Shown here: positions 16,479 through 26,405 of the stretch, in pieces
Layout: the number at the start of each line of letters is the position of its first letter
Position numbering within the stretch: position 1 is the first letter of the stretch
DNA from: Secundilactobacillus odoratitofui DSM 19909 = JCM 15043
GTDB lineage: Bacteria > Bacillota > Bacilli > Lactobacillales > Lactobacillaceae
Length of the DNA stretch: 64,000 nt
NCBI RefSeq assembly: GCF_001434895.1
Contig: NZ_AZEE01000027.1
Span: 93,173-157,172, forward strand
Direction: 5' to 3'
Notes under the pieces: generated by a model
The model's database searches: none
Seen by the model: only the letters and a program-made list of their open reading frames with translations
What the model was told of the DNA's origin: nothing
Program-made: the position numbers and the translations under genes

Positions 16479-17315
16479 TTACTTAACGTGAACTGTTTTA
16501 GTTGAAGTCACTGCCTTGTAGTGGCCGTTTGCATAATGACCAACGGTAACCTTAACCGTCTTAGCCTTTGGTGCGTAGATGCTCTTGCTGAAGTTATGCT
16601 TGCTGTTCAGCTTAGCGTAACGGTAGCCCTTGTAAGTCTTAATGTGGGCGTAGTTAGCTGACTTGTAGAGTTTAGCACTGCCAGAAACTTTGACGTACTT
16701 CTTGGAAGTCTTCTTAGCAGATAGTTTTGAGATATAGCTCTTTGGTGTTGAAGGAATTCCAGTTACTTTTACCCCATTGAATGCACCGTCAAAGCCCTGA
16801 CTAAATGCCCATTGGTAACCAGGAAAGCCGTCATAATCAGTCCATCCATCCCCATCATTAGCTACAATGCTGTCATATGCATCCTGAACAGTAGATTGAC
16901 CATTTGACGTAAACTCACCAATAAAATGATTGCTCAGTGCCTGGATTGCTTTCCAATCTTTTGTTGATTCAGTTGTTAAATGTCCATCCGAATCAAGATT
17001 TTTGGTTCCGTCATTACATAAAGCTGTCATGATAGAAACAAATGAGTTAGAAGCATTAACATTATACGCGTTCGTTGGATTTTTCTCTAACTTGGTAAAA
17101 AATTTAGAATTAAGGATTTGCTGTGCAGCTGGCGTTGCTAGTTTAACTGCACTTTTAGCTGCAGCAACATCATCTTTAAATTCAGCATAAGAAATCTTTG
17201 CTGAAGCCTGTGCCGTCGTAGTTGTCAGGGCATTTGGCACCGTCACAAACACGCCCCCTAATAGCGTGGCACTTAACATAACCATTGCAGCCTTTTTCCC
17301 AAACTTTTTCGTCAT
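16479..17315 (-). CDS. secreted protein of unknown function
   Basis: Exported 278-residue protein. A signal peptide (about residues 1-37, ending TTAQASA) is followed by a helical, Asp/Asn-rich middle region (to about 205) and a basic, Tyr/Lys-rich C-terminal part with short repeats (YAHIKTYKGYRYAKLNSKH, KTVKVTVGHYANGHYKA). That part resembles the cell-surface SLAP/GW-like modules of lactobacilli that bind wall polymers; this is inference. The ATG at 17315 has GGAGG eight bases upstream, while an ATG two codons earlier is too close. It stands with another secreted-protein gene on the same strand; each has its own terminator. Confidence 0.7.
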   Translation of the reverse strand: MTKKFGKKAAMVMLSATLLGGVFVTVPNALTTTTAQASAKISYAEFKDDVAAAKSAVKLATPAAQQILNSKFFTKLEKNPTNAYNVNASNSFVSIMTALCNDGTKNLDSDGHLTTESTKDWKAIQALSNHFIGEFTSNGQSTVQDAYDSIVANDGDGWTDYDGFPGYQWAFSQGFDGAFNGVKVTGIPSTPKSYISKLSAKKTSKKYVKVSGSAKLYKSANYAHIKTYKGYRYAKLNSKHNFSKSIYAPKAKTVKVTVGHYANGHYKAVTSTKTVHVK

Positions 17316-17494
17316 AAACATTTCCTCCCAAAAAATGAAATTATAATTTTGTTATGTCACTAATTTATCACTGCACCATGTCAGATACTGTCGTGTTATC
17401 GCAAATTACTTTATTTGTTTAAAATATGTTATTTGCTGATTAGACATTCACCGACTTTTACATCAATCACTTTAAAATACGACTAAACTTTTCG

Positions 17495-17533
17495 TTAAAA
17501 AAGGTGTCGTTCACAAATAATGAGCGGCACCGC
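17495..17533 (-). terminator. terminator of the 17.6-kb secreted-protein gene
   Basis: On the minus strand GGTGCCGCTC pairs with GAACGACACC and is followed by TTTTTT. Confidence 0.75.
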
Positions 17534-17565
17534 ATTGAATCTTAAATTCTCCGACAATCAATCAC

Positions 17566-18078
17566 TTAAAGTGATCCAAATTGTTTGTTTGTTTTCTGCC
17601 CTTTATATAGCCATAATGAATTGCTCTTAGTAAGTCCTTCAAACAGAGTTGGCTGAACTGACTTACCTTTTTTATTGGTTAAAAGGTAAGTCTTAAAACG
17701 CAACTTTTTACCATTAACTTGGAATTTATAGTAATTAGTTGAACTTCCGAGCTTACCCTTCACGTAATAATAGTGCGAACCTTTGGCATGATGGTATGAA
17801 GGCTTTTCAACAAAAGTTGGATTGACCGTTGAGCGAACGATTACCGTTATCATCGAGTTTTTTCCATTATAAAATTGTTGAATCGTTTCAGTGGTGCCAA
17901 ATGCCGTTTTACCAGTATACATTGACTTTGAACGCCACGTCCCCTTAAGTGCAGTTGGAATGCCCTTCGTCCACTTGGTTTTAGCTTGCGCTGTCGTGTT
18001 CGTCATCGCGAGTGGTGCAATTAAGGCCATACTCCCAAGAAGTGTAAAAACAGCTCGTTTCAATGAAAATTGTTTCAT
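17566..18078 (-). CDS. small secreted protein of unknown function
   Basis: 170 residues with a clear signal peptide (LKRAVFTLLGSMALIAPLAM, then TAQA before the likely cleavage near residue 32). The mature part begins WTKGIPTALKGTWRSK and is rich in Lys, Thr and Tyr, a composition typical of small lactobacillus exported proteins with beta-sheet folds. I recognise no catalytic motif. The ATG at 18078 has a GGGGAT-like ribosome site. It has its own terminator, and the divergent neighbour is the ThrE exporter. Confidence 0.65.
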   Translation of the reverse strand: MKQFSLKRAVFTLLGSMALIAPLAMTNTTAQAKTKWTKGIPTALKGTWRSKSMYTGKTAFGTTETIQQFYNGKNSMITVIVRSTVNPTFVEKPSYHHAKGSHYYYVKGKLGSSTNYYKFQVNGKKLRFKTYLLTNKKGKSVQPTLFEGLTKSNSLWLYKGQKTNKQFGSL

Positions 18079-18311
18079 CCCTATCCCCGTCTTTCTATAA
18101 ATATTTTATTTTACGTCTATAAGGATAGCATTTAAATATGTCATTAATTGTCGTTTTAACCACGATTTTAGACATTTATGCAAAATTTTCAGATATCCGT
18201 CCCGCAAAATCAATAGGCCGGTACTACTTATTTCCATTGTATTCCGATGATGGTTTCACACCATTCAAGTTATTCGCGTATAATAGTACTAAACACTAAT
18301 TGGAGGGGTTA

Positions 18312-19667
18312 ATGGTGACAGAAACGGGCAACAATACCCAAGAAAACTACATCCCATCAGAGCAGCACCACATGGCAATTCCGTGGAAGGAGTTTACTTC
18401 CAGTGAAAATGTTCTGGTCAAACAAGCTCACGTGAAAGCTAGAGCTTCGATTGTCGGGCGCATTGGTATCATGATGTTATCTTGTGGAACTGGGGCTTGG
18501 CGCGTACGCGATGCCATGAACACCGTAGCACGGGTGTTGGATCTGACTTGTAGCGCCGACATCGGCCTCACTTCGATTAACTTTACCTGCTTTGACGCCG
18601 GTCACAGTTACTCACAGGTATTAGCGTTGCCCAACACTGGCGTGAATACGGATAAGTTGTACACGTTGGAACAATTCGTCAAGCACTTTGAAGCCGATTA
18701 CGCCGACCTCACCGTTCACCAACTGCATCAGCAACTAGACCAGATTCAACAAAAACCTGGTCATTACACACCGATTATTAAAGGGCTCGCTGCCGCTCTA
18801 GCCTGTGCCGCCTTTATTTTTCTACTCGGTGGGGGCTGGATTGAGATGGTCTGTACCTTCTTTGGTGCCGGCGTCGGTAACTGGGTGCGTGGTGAGATGG
18901 GAAAACGCCACATCACAACGTTAGCTGGAATTGCCACCAGTGTAGCCCTCGCTGGTATTGTTTACCTGCTGGTTTTTAAGGGAATCAACCTCATTTATCC
19001 AATTGCCGGTCATCACGAGGCTGGCTATATCGGTGCAATGCTATTCGTGATTCCAGGCTTTCCGTTTATCACCAGCTTTTTGGATCTATCAAAACTAGAC
19101 ATGCGCTCTGGCCTTGAAAGACTGGCTTACGCCCTGATGATCACCATTGTGGCAACTTTGTGTGGTTGGCTCATTGCCCTTATCGTCAATTTTAAACCAG
19201 AAGATTTCACACCACTGGGATTGAGTACCACAGCGCTATTATTACTGCGCTTACCGGCCAGTTTCTTTGGGGTCTACGGCTTCTCTATGATGTTTAACAG
19301 TTCTCAGAAAATGGCGACTGCAGCTGGTTTAATCGGCGCGATTGCTAACACCTTACGACTCGAATTGGTCGACTTTAACACGATGCCCGCTCCGGCCGCC
19401 GCCTTTTGTGGGGCCCTGTTAGCTGGACTATTGGCATCCGTCATCAATCACTACAACGGCTATCCGCGAATTTCACTAACAGTCCCATCTATCGTCATTA
19501 TGGTACCGGGGCTTTACATCTACCGGGGCATTTACGACATTGGTTTGAACCAGATTGGCAACGGTGCCCTCTGGTTATCTCGAGCAGCTCTGATGATCAT
19601 GTTCCTACCCCTTGGTTTGTTTGTTGCCAGATACCTCATGGATCATGATTGGCGGCATTTCGATTAA
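18312..19667 (+). CDS. threonine/serine exporter family protein (ThrE-like)
   Basis: 451-residue protein combining the two halves of the ThrE family. An N-terminal soluble part (to about residue 150) holds the conserved LSCGTGAWRVRDAM and DIGLTSINFTCFD. The C-terminal membrane part has about ten helices in two groups, including LRLPASFFGVYGFSMMFNSSQKM and IVIMVPGLYIYRGIYDIG. Such proteins export small amino acids or peptides. The ATG at 18312 follows GGAGGGG; an upstream TTG is inside the ribosome site. It is monocistronic with a terminator shared with the convergent AI-2E gene. Confidence 0.85.
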   Translation: MVTETGNNTQENYIPSEQHHMAIPWKEFTSSENVLVKQAHVKARASIVGRIGIMMLSCGTGAWRVRDAMNTVARVLDLTCSADIGLTSINFTCFDAGHSYSQVLALPNTGVNTDKLYTLEQFVKHFEADYADLTVHQLHQQLDQIQQKPGHYTPIIKGLAAALACAAFIFLLGGGWIEMVCTFFGAGVGNWVRGEMGKRHITTLAGIATSVALAGIVYLLVFKGINLIYPIAGHHEAGYIGAMLFVIPGFPFITSFLDLSKLDMRSGLERLAYALMITIVATLCGWLIALIVNFKPEDFTPLGLSTTALLLLRLPASFFGVYGFSMMFNSSQKMATAAGLIGAIANTLRLELVDFNTMPAPAAAFCGALLAGLLASVINHYNGYPRISLTVPSIVIMVPGLYIYRGIYDIGLNQIGNGALWLSRAALMIMFLPLGLFVARYLMDHDWRHFD

Positions 19668-19687
19668 TGATCATTTTACTAAATCGT

Positions 19688-19737
19688 TCAAAAAGACCTG
19701 CACACCGACAGTTAGTCGATGATGCAGGTCTTTTAGT
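19688..19737. terminator. bidirectional terminator
   Basis: AAAAGACCTGCA and TGCAGGTCTTTT arms surround a smaller stem, between the convergent ThrE and AI-2E family genes. Confidence 0.85.
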
Positions 19738-19746
19738 AGCCAAAAT

Positions 19747-20877
19747 TTAGTTTTCTTCAGCGGGCAAAATTCCCTCTTTACGGAAAGTTGCGTTCCGCAT
19801 TAAACGGTAAAGCGTTGCGGTAACCGGCACCCCTAGGAGCATCCCAACGATACCGCCCAGGCCACCACCAACGGTTACAGCAGCTAAAACTAAGATGCCT
19901 GGCAACCCGATCGAGCCGCCCACGACCCGTGGGTAAATCACGTTACCTTCGACTTGTTGCAGAATCATGATGTAGACCACAAACAACACCGCTTTGATTG
20001 GTGATGTCACCGCAATGAGCACGAAGCCGACGGTCCCGCCGATCCACGCCCCAACCATTGGAATCAGAGCGGTGATACCAATCAATGCGCCGACTGGCAG
20101 CGCATTGGGAAATTGGAACAGTAGCATCCCTAGTGTACATAACGTGCCAAGGATAAAACCTTCCAGCACTTGGCCACCAATGAAGCTTGAAAACATACTG
20201 TCCGTCACGTGAACCACATAACGGGTCTTCGCCACGAATTTTGCGGGTAAAAAGTCGTCCATCAACCGGTTGAGCCAGCCACCGATTTTCTCCTTACCAC
20301 TAATAATGTAGAGCGCAAACACAAACGACAGCACAAAGTTAATCAACCCAGAGAAAATCGAACTGAACACCGAAACGGTGGAAGTGAACACACCTGACGC
20401 CCCGGTGGTCAAAAATTTCATTACCTTTGATTGAATTGACGTCCAATCAATTGACGCACTGGATAGTTTCGCTGTAATGGCGTTGTTTTTATCCAACGAA
20501 TTCAGCCAATGATTGACATCATTGATTGTCCCCGGCATCGCTTTAAAGAACCCATTTAAAGCGTTCACGAATTGTGGAATGACCAGTCGCAAAACGCCGC
20601 TAATGATCAGTAAAATAAGTAATATCGATACCAAAATAGCCAGTGGACGTCGCAACCCAACCGCCCACTTAGCCGTTGCATTCGGCCACATGTAACGCTC
20701 CAACAACCGACATAAAATGTTAACGCAGTAGGCCATGGCCGCCCCTAAAATCAGTGGATTTAATACCGAAACAAAATTCCCAATCGCGCCAAAAATGGCG
20801 TGCGGATAAATTAATAAGGCTAGTACGACAATCGCAAGGATTCCGTACTTCAGCACTTGTGATCTAGTTACTTTCAC
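19747..20877 (-). CDS. AI-2E family transporter (PerM/YdiK-like)
   Basis: 376-residue membrane protein of the AI-2E transporter family. Two N-terminal helices, a soluble stretch (about 95-150), further helices, and the family block VLEGFILGTLCTLGM through VGALIGITALIPMVGAWIGG (about 250-290), ending with PGILVLAAVTVGGGLGGIVG. Members export varied small molecules or act in pH and ion homeostasis; despite the name few move AI-2. The start is GTG at 20877 with GGGGGA six bases upstream. Confidence 0.87.
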   Translation of the reverse strand: MKVTRSQVLKYGILAIVVLALLIYPHAIFGAIGNFVSVLNPLILGAAMAYCVNILCRLLERYMWPNATAKWAVGLRRPLAILVSILLILLIISGVLRLVIPQFVNALNGFFKAMPGTINDVNHWLNSLDKNNAITAKLSSASIDWTSIQSKVMKFLTTGASGVFTSTVSVFSSIFSGLINFVLSFVFALYIISGKEKIGGWLNRLMDDFLPAKFVAKTRYVVHVTDSMFSSFIGGQVLEGFILGTLCTLGMLLFQFPNALPVGALIGITALIPMVGAWIGGTVGFVLIAVTSPIKAVLFVVYIMILQQVEGNVIYPRVVGGSIGLPGILVLAAVTVGGGLGGIVGMLLGVPVTATLYRLMRNATFRKEGILPAEEN

Positions 20878-20942
20878 ATCAATTCCCCCAATGAATCAGA
20901 TTGTTATCACCAGTGTAACCTAAACAACGGCTATCGCCTAGC

Positions 20943-21527
20943 CTATTCTTGTTTCATACCGCCCCAGATAAGTGAGTAGAAGGTTTCAAAATCATAGTCG
21001 TTAGACGCATACCGATTTTTTTGCAGATTTAACGTATGCGTATGAATGACCGAAAACACCATCGACATGAGTAAACTCACTGGCACCGGTTTGATCACGC
21101 CGGCATCGATGGCCTCCTGAAGAACGCTAATTACGACATTTTCATGTTCGGGATAGTCTTCAAACGGGTTGGTGTCGTGCTGTCCAAGCAGGAATTTAAC
21201 TTGCTGAATGAGGGTCAGACTATCTGGATTGGCCAACGCAAAGTCGTAGACCGCTTTAATGTAGCCACGAACCCGCTTGGCAACGGGAATGCTTTGATCC
21301 GTGGCCAGTTCTAAATCGCCGGTGGCATCAATCTTATTCAGTTCTCGTCGATAGACGCTCATAATCAAGTCATCCTTATCTTTAAAGTACAGGTAGACAT
21401 TGGACTGCGAGATACCCACGTGTTTGGCAACCTTCACAGTCGAGACTGCGGCTGCACCCTCTTTTAGGATTATTTCAGCCGTCGCATCTAGGATTCGCGG
21501 CTCCTTGGTTTCATCTTTTTTTCTCAT
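20943..21527 (-). CDS. TetR-family regulator
   Basis: 194 residues with an N-terminal helix-turn-helix (VSTVKVAKHVGISQSNVYLYFKDKDDLI in part, residues about 25-50) and a C-terminal ligand domain without a recognised subfamily. It is divergent from the NmrA-like oxidoreductase gene. Two copies of the half-site pair AAAGATAG/CTATCTTT in that promoter are the obvious binding sites. It probably represses the oxidoreductase and releases it on binding an unknown compound. Confidence 0.85.
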   Translation of the reverse strand: MRKKDETKEPRILDATAEIILKEGAAAVSTVKVAKHVGISQSNVYLYFKDKDDLIMSVYRRELNKIDATGDLELATDQSIPVAKRVRGYIKAVYDFALANPDSLTLIQQVKFLLGQHDTNPFEDYPEHENVVISVLQEAIDAGVIKPVPVSLLMSMVFSVIHTHTLNLQKNRYASNDYDFETFYSLIWGGMKQE

Positions 21528-21597
21528 TATATTTGTCCTCTTATTCCGTTACACAACGTCCTAGTCAGTGTACCGGGATTTTTTTTGAAATACAAGG

Positions 21598-21657
21598 TTG
21601 ACAAAGATAGCTCTATCTTTTATGATGATGAAGATTTAAAAAGATAGAACTATTTTT
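21598..21657 (+). promoter_or_regulatory. promoter with two TetR operators
   Basis: TTGACA (21598-21603) and TATGAT (21621-21626) are 17 bases apart. The spacer is filled by the inverted repeat AAAGATAG-CT-CTATCTTT (21603-21620). A second, weaker copy AAAGATAG...CTATTTTT lies at 21640-21657, before the AAGGAG ribosome site. Repressor binding here would block polymerase directly. Confidence 0.7.
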
Positions 21658-21675
21658 TAAAAGGAGTCTTCACGA

Positions 21676-22587
21676 ATGAAAATAACTTTACTTGGTTCAC
21701 TTGGTAATATTAACCGAATCGTGGTGCCACGACTGATTGCTGATGGTCATGATGTTACTGTGATTAGTTCAAGCGAAAAACGGATTGCAGCCATCGAAGC
21801 CCTTGGTGCTCATGCAGCTGTTGGTGACATGAGTGACGTGACCTTCCTCACCGAACAATTTACTGGTCGCGACGTCGTTTACCTCATGATTTCAGGCTCA
21901 TCACCCGATTTATTCGGCAGCGCCAAACAACTCGGTGATATTTTTAAAAATGCGGTTATGGCTGCAAAGGTTAAAAAAGTCGTCAATCTTAGCAGCATTG
22001 GTGCCCAAGATGACCTCTCAGGCTCTCTGTACGCCTACCACTTCATCGAAGACGCTTTGAGCAGTCTGTCTGGGGTCGACGTGGCCTTCGTGCGACCAAC
22101 TGGGTTTTACAATAACCTGTATGGCAATCTTGCTAGCGTCAAAGCCGACCACGCGATCTATTCAAATGTGCCAGCTGATATCAGTCGAAAGTACGTTGAT
22201 CCTGAAGACATTGCCCATGTCGTTTACGACGTTATATCTCAAACACCAGTTGGCAAAACGGTGCGCTACGTGGTCAGCGATACCTTCGATGGTCAACAAT
22301 TGGTTGACGCATTGAGCAACGCACTTGGCTTTGACGTCAAATTAATTGAGATTACTGATGAACAGTATGCAGACGCTCTCCGTAATAACGGTGTGCCGGA
22401 GTCAATCGTCGTGCCGTTTGTTAAGAGCAGCCAACTACAAAAGCAACCAGCAGAAATGTACGCTGATTTGGCTCATCAACCGGTTCACGAAGGTCACGTT
22501 AAGTTGGCGGACTTTGCTTTGAAGTTCGCGGCAGCCTATCATGCTGGTGATGATGCGCCTAAAGCACACACTATTGTTAATAAATAA
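21676..22587 (+). CDS. NAD(P)-binding NmrA-like oxidoreductase
   Basis: 303-residue protein of the atypical short-chain dehydrogenase group (NmrA/SDR_a5-like). The N terminus MKITLLGSLGNINRIVVPRL carries a modified glycine motif for NAD(P), and VNLSSIGAQDDLSGSLYAYHFIEDAL includes a serine and tyrosine where SDRs have active residues. VAFVRPTGFYNNL is also typical. It is likely a sensor or quinone- or aldehyde-type reductase induced through the divergent TetR. The ATG at 21676 has AAAAGGAG just upstream. Confidence 0.82.
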   Translation: MKITLLGSLGNINRIVVPRLIADGHDVTVISSSEKRIAAIEALGAHAAVGDMSDVTFLTEQFTGRDVVYLMISGSSPDLFGSAKQLGDIFKNAVMAAKVKKVVNLSSIGAQDDLSGSLYAYHFIEDALSSLSGVDVAFVRPTGFYNNLYGNLASVKADHAIYSNVPADISRKYVDPEDIAHVVYDVISQTPVGKTVRYVVSDTFDGQQLVDALSNALGFDVKLIEITDEQYADALRNNGVPESIVVPFVKSSQLQKQPAEMYADLAHQPVHEGHVKLADFALKFAAAYHAGDDAPKAHTIVNK

Positions 22588-22747
22588 TTATCAGTTTCAA
22601 ACGTGCTCATAGTTGATCTGTTCTAGATTAAAAACGATATTACTTTTTTCGTTGTCGCACAGCCACGAAAACCCGAAAATGAATAACGTCTTATCAAAAG
22701 TTGCAACAGACAATTATTTTTAGCTATCAACTATTCCTTTTGTTAAG

Positions 22748-22762
22748 TGGTAACTGGAGACG
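22748..22762. repeat. remnant of the structured-element flank
   Basis: Fifteen bases, TGGTAACTGGAGACG, are identical to the right end and flank of structured elements 1 and 4 (5.98 and 47.68 kb). No left arm or core accompanies them, so this may be a decayed copy. The rest of 22588-22803 has no recognisable feature. Confidence 0.4.
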
Positions 22763-22803
22763 AAAGTTTCATTAATCTAAAATGAATATATCATTTCATA
22801 ATC

Positions 22804-22833
22804 AAAAAACTGCCCAAACGGGCAGTTTTTTGA
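22804..22833 (+). terminator. intrinsic terminator
   Basis: AAAAAACTGCCC and GGGCAGTTTTTT arms with a four-base loop. It closes the oxidoreductase transcript ahead of the ABC fusion gene. Confidence 0.85.
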
Positions 22834-22908
22834 TGTCCTTTTGGTCGATGTTGCACCTCACTAACAAAGTTAAGATAGTGTCACTTAATCAAATTGGGAG
22901 GCAACAAC

Positions 22909-24936
22909 GTGAGCTATTTAGAACTAAGGGACATTCATAAGTCCTACTACTTAGGTAAGGAAGAGTTTCCGGTGCTCAAGGGCATCGATTTAAATTTTGA
23001 CTTAGGCGAATTCGTATCAATTTTAGGTGAATCCGGTGGTGGCAAGTCTACCTTGATGAACATCATCGGTGGCCTTGATCGCCAATTTCAGGGAAGTGTG
23101 ACTATTGATGGCAAACGTCTGAATCACAATGACGAAAAAGCCATGGATACTTATCGCCGGGATACAATTGGGTACATCTATCAGGCATACAATCTGATCA
23201 ACCATCTCACCGTGCTTGATAACGTCTTGATTCCATTGGACATGACGACCCTCAATAAAACTGAACGTCACGAACGCGCCATGTCTTTGTTGAAGCGGGT
23301 TGGATTAAAAGACCAAGCCGCTAAGTACCCCAACCAACTCTCTGGTGGCCAAAAACAACGGGTCGCGATTGCTAGGGCCCTTGCAAGTGATCCGAAAGTG
23401 ATTATTGCTGATGAGCCAACTGGTGCACTTGATGCTCAAAACACTGAGGAAGTTCTCCAGATTTTGGACGGTATCGCACAAGAAGGTCGACTAGTCATCA
23501 CTGTGACCCACTCTCAGTCAGTCGCAGACGCCGGCACCCGAATCGTTCACCTTGAAGATGGTAAGATCGACCACGATACTACGCTTCGGGATGCATACGC
23601 CGTCAGTAAGAAACCACGACTAAAATCCAAATTGCTTCCGGCCTCAGTTGCATATCGTACTGCCTACAAGCATTTTAAATACAATTTCTGGCGTAACTCG
23701 CTAATCGTCTTGGGAACTGCCATCGGGTTATTTGCCGTTATGCTCTTCTCTGGGTTGGGTAACGGTATCAACGGCTACATCAATAAACAGGTTAATGACA
23801 TGGTTAACCCACAAGTTGTGACGGTGAGTCGCTATCAAAAAACGAGTAAGTCAGCTGCTGGTGGTCAACAAGCAGCTCAGCAACAACAAGCGGCTGCAGC
23901 TCAAAGCACAGGCACGGCTAGTCCAACTACTGCCGCAACTGCTAAAAAAGCAACCATCTCTGATAAAAATATCAGTCAGTTAAAATCACTTAACCACGTC
24001 ACTAAAGTTGATAAAATTTACTCAGCCAGTGCCGTTACGGCCAAATATGCTGGGAAGTCAGCCACGATTTCAACGCTTCAAAACTGGACGGCCAGTGCGA
24101 CCGAAAATACCATCAAAAATGGTCATCAACCAAAGGCCGGCGAAATTGTGATCGATAAAGCGAGTGTTGCTAAAAAGTTTAAAAAGAACTATAAATCACT
24201 GATCGGTAAAACCATTACCTTATCCTACAAGACGTTGAATCAGAACAACCGTATGGTAACCGTTAAGTTTAAAGCTAAGGTTGCCGGTATCACCTCAAGT
24301 TCGAACAGTATGGGCATGGCTAACGACACGTACGTCAACACGAAGACGTTTACTGATGCTATGAAGAAAGCAAACGTTTCAACCACTGCAACCAGTGCTG
24401 CCGTCAAGGTCAACACCCTGGATAACGTGAAGTCAACCACGAAGCAGATGAATCAGTTGAAAACAAATGGAAAGCGTCAGTTCACGGCCGTTTCCGTTGA
24501 ATCCTTAATTGGGACCATTCAGACTTACGTCAGTCTTGCTACCAACATTTTGGCAGCCATCGCCGCCATTTCATTAGTGGTTTCTGCTCTGATGATCATC
24601 GTCACCATGTACATGTCTGTCAGCGCCCGAACCAAGGAAATTGGTATTTTACGTGCGCTTGGTGAAAGTAAACGTGACGTGCGTCGTTTATTCATTAGCG
24701 AATCACTCATCATCGGGGTACTAAGTGCTGCCTTTGCCACGGTCGTCGCCTTCATTGGGAGTGCCGTGACCAACCACCTTTTGGCAAATATTGCCAACTA
24801 CCCATTCGTTCAAATCTCTGCAAGTAGCGTCATTGTGGTCTTCATCATCGCGCTCATTATTTCGCTCTTAGCTGCGATGTTACCGGCTCGAAGTGCAGCG
24901 CGATTAAACCCAATTGACGCACTGTCAGCTGATTAA
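22909..24936 (+). CDS. MacB-like ABC transporter, ATPase fused to FtsX-type permease
   Basis: 675 residues carrying both halves of a type VII ABC system. Residues 1-225 form the ATPase (Walker [10 protein letters not shown], signature [15 protein letters not shown], Walker [12 protein letters not shown]). Then come a first membrane helix (about 260), a large extracellular domain (about 290-535) and three C-terminal helices with the FtsX block [20 protein letters not shown]. The extracellular domain has a low-complexity Ala/Gln stretch ([15 protein letters not shown], about 325). The start is GTG at 22909 with GGGAGG before it. The downstream two-component system may respond to the same envelope stress. 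Confidence 0.88.
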   Translation: MSYLELRDIHKSYYLGKEEFPVLKGIDLNFDLGEFVSILGESGGGKSTLMNIIGGLDRQFQGSVTIDGKRLNHNDEKAMDTYRRDTIGYIYQAYNLINHLTVLDNVLIPLDMTTLNKTERHERAMSLLKRVGLKDQAAKYPNQLSGGQKQRVAIARALASDPKVIIADEPTGALDAQNTEEVLQILDGIAQEGRLVITVTHSQSVADAGTRIVHLEDGKIDHDTTLRDAYAVSKKPRLKSKLLPASVAYRTAYKHFKYNFWRNSLIVLGTAIGLFAVMLFSGLGNGINGYINKQVNDMVNPQVVTVSRYQKTSKSAAGGQQAAQQQQAAAAQSTGTASPTTAATAKKATISDKNISQLKSLNHVTKVDKIYSASAVTAKYAGKSATISTLQNWTASATENTIKNGHQPKAGEIVIDKASVAKKFKKNYKSLIGKTITLSYKTLNQNNRMVTVKFKAKVAGITSSSNSMGMANDTYVNTKTFTDAMKKANVSTTATSAAVKVNTLDNVKSTTKQMNQLKTNGKRQFTAVSVESLIGTIQTYVSLATNILAAIAAISLVVSALMIIVTMYMSVSARTKEIGILRALGESKRDVRRLFISESLIIGVLSAAFATVVAFIGSAVTNHLLANIANYPFVQISASSVIVVFIIALIISLLAAMLPARSAARLNPIDALSAD

Positions 24937-25029
24937 CGTCATTGTGTTAATGAAGTCCAAATTCACGTGATTTCTCAAATCGTTATTCATTAGATATCAC
25001 CCTAACAACATATCTAATTGAATCATTTC

Positions 25030-25078
25030 CATAGTGCTAGTAACCCGTATGACCTCCCTAAGTCATGCGGGTTATTTC
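25030..25078 (+). terminator. terminator after the ABC fusion gene
   Basis: AACCCGTATGAC and GTCATGCGGGTT pair (12 bp, one G-T) and are followed by ATTTCG, a moderate T-run. Confidence 0.65.
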
Positions 25079-25150
25079 GTGAATAAGATCATTCATCTAG
25101 GTCCAGAAAGTGTAAAATAATAACCAAGAAACGTTGAAGGGAGTATCATC

Positions 25151-26404
25151 ATGGGGAACCTGACCAAAACACAAAAAATTCAAACCCTGCGTTCCGTTCG
25201 GGGGCCACTCATCGTCTGGATGATCATGATTGGCTTTGTTGCCATCTATGTTTTGACCAGTAGTGTGGTGGCGATTGCCTTACAAACCAAAGGGATTAAT
25301 TGGTCTAAGTTATCATCACAAAGGCCACCAGCTAATCATGCCATGATGTCTCTGTTAGTCACTCTAATGATATTTTGTATCATTTGCGTCATCTGGTTTA
25401 GCCCCCGGATCTTTGCCTGGCACCGTCGTCTAGTGATTGGGCTACCTGTGTTACTATTACTGGCTTACATTATTATGATGCCGGTTAGTGCGCCTGTCAT
25501 TACGATTGGTACCTACCCGGTGTTTACTATCGAAGCCATCATTTGCTACGAACATCCAAATCGAATCCTAGCTTGGCTAACGGCCATTTACCTCATGATG
25601 TGGGTTGCCTATTCTTGGATCGTGGGTTGGATCATGGCACTCGTGACCATGCAGGCTTTCGTTTTTGTGATGGCCATCGTGTTTTACTACTGGCGCTTCT
25701 ACCAACGTCAAGTCGCCGAACGTCGTCGAGTTGAGGCGCTCTATGATGAATTACAGCTCGCCTACCAGCAAGTCGAAGCTTCCGCCATTCGAACTGAACG
25801 TCAGCGGGTGGCACGTGAACTCCACGATACACTCACTCAGGGACTGGCTGGCGTGGTCATGCAACTTGAAGCCGCAAGTAGCTTTTTGGACCAAAGTAAA
25901 CCGCAACGAGCTAAAGAGATCATTGATACCAGTGTTGATTCAGCTCGGAATGCGTTGCAAGAATCACGAACAACGTTAACCGAACTGCGTAGCACGACCG
26001 AAGAAAGTTTACCTGCCCGACTACAATTGACAACCGAAGCCATCCGCAAAAATTACCGCATCACCACTACCATTCAACTTAGTGAAATTCCTGATTACTC
26101 ACCTAGTCAGTTGACTGAAATCACTCGAATCGTAACAGAAGCGCTCACTAACGTCGCTAAACACGCTGAAACTGACCAAGCATTGATTACTAGCCAGCTT
26201 CATGATGATATTTTCAAGCTGAAAATTATTGATTTTGGAACTGGGTTTGACATCACCGCTAAGCCCAAGCATGGCCACTTTGGACTTCAAGGACTTCAAG
26301 AACGAGCCCAGCAACTCAATGGCGTGATTACCGTTTTAAGTTCACCGGGCGAAGGGACGACCGTCACACTCACCCTACCAACTGAAAGAAAGGAGCTGGC
26401 TTAA
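25151..26404 (+). CDS. sensor histidine kinase (NarL-type partner)
   Basis: 417-residue membrane kinase. The first 190 residues contain about five membrane helices with almost no extracellular loop, an intramembrane-sensing plan like LiaS/DesK. A coiled-coil (about 190-215) leads into the HisKA_3 phosphoacceptor RQRVARELHDTLTQGL (His about 226), and an HATPase follows with the box HFGLQGLQERAQQLNG. The ATG at 25151 has GAAGGGAG upstream. It is co-transcribed with its response regulator. Confidence 0.87.
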   Translation: MGNLTKTQKIQTLRSVRGPLIVWMIMIGFVAIYVLTSSVVAIALQTKGINWSKLSSQRPPANHAMMSLLVTLMIFCIICVIWFSPRIFAWHRRLVIGLPVLLLLAYIIMMPVSAPVITIGTYPVFTIEAIICYEHPNRILAWLTAIYLMMWVAYSWIVGWIMALVTMQAFVFVMAIVFYYWRFYQRQVAERRRVEALYDELQLAYQQVEASAIRTERQRVARELHDTLTQGLAGVVMQLEAASSFLDQSKPQRAKEIIDTSVDSARNALQESRTTLTELRSTTEESLPARLQLTTEAIRKNYRITTTIQLSEIPDYSPSQLTEITRIVTEALTNVAKHAETDQALITSQLHDDIFKLKIIDFGTGFDITAKPKHGHFGLQGLQERAQQLNGVITVLSSPGEGTTVTLTLPTERKELA

Positions 26405-26405
26405 A

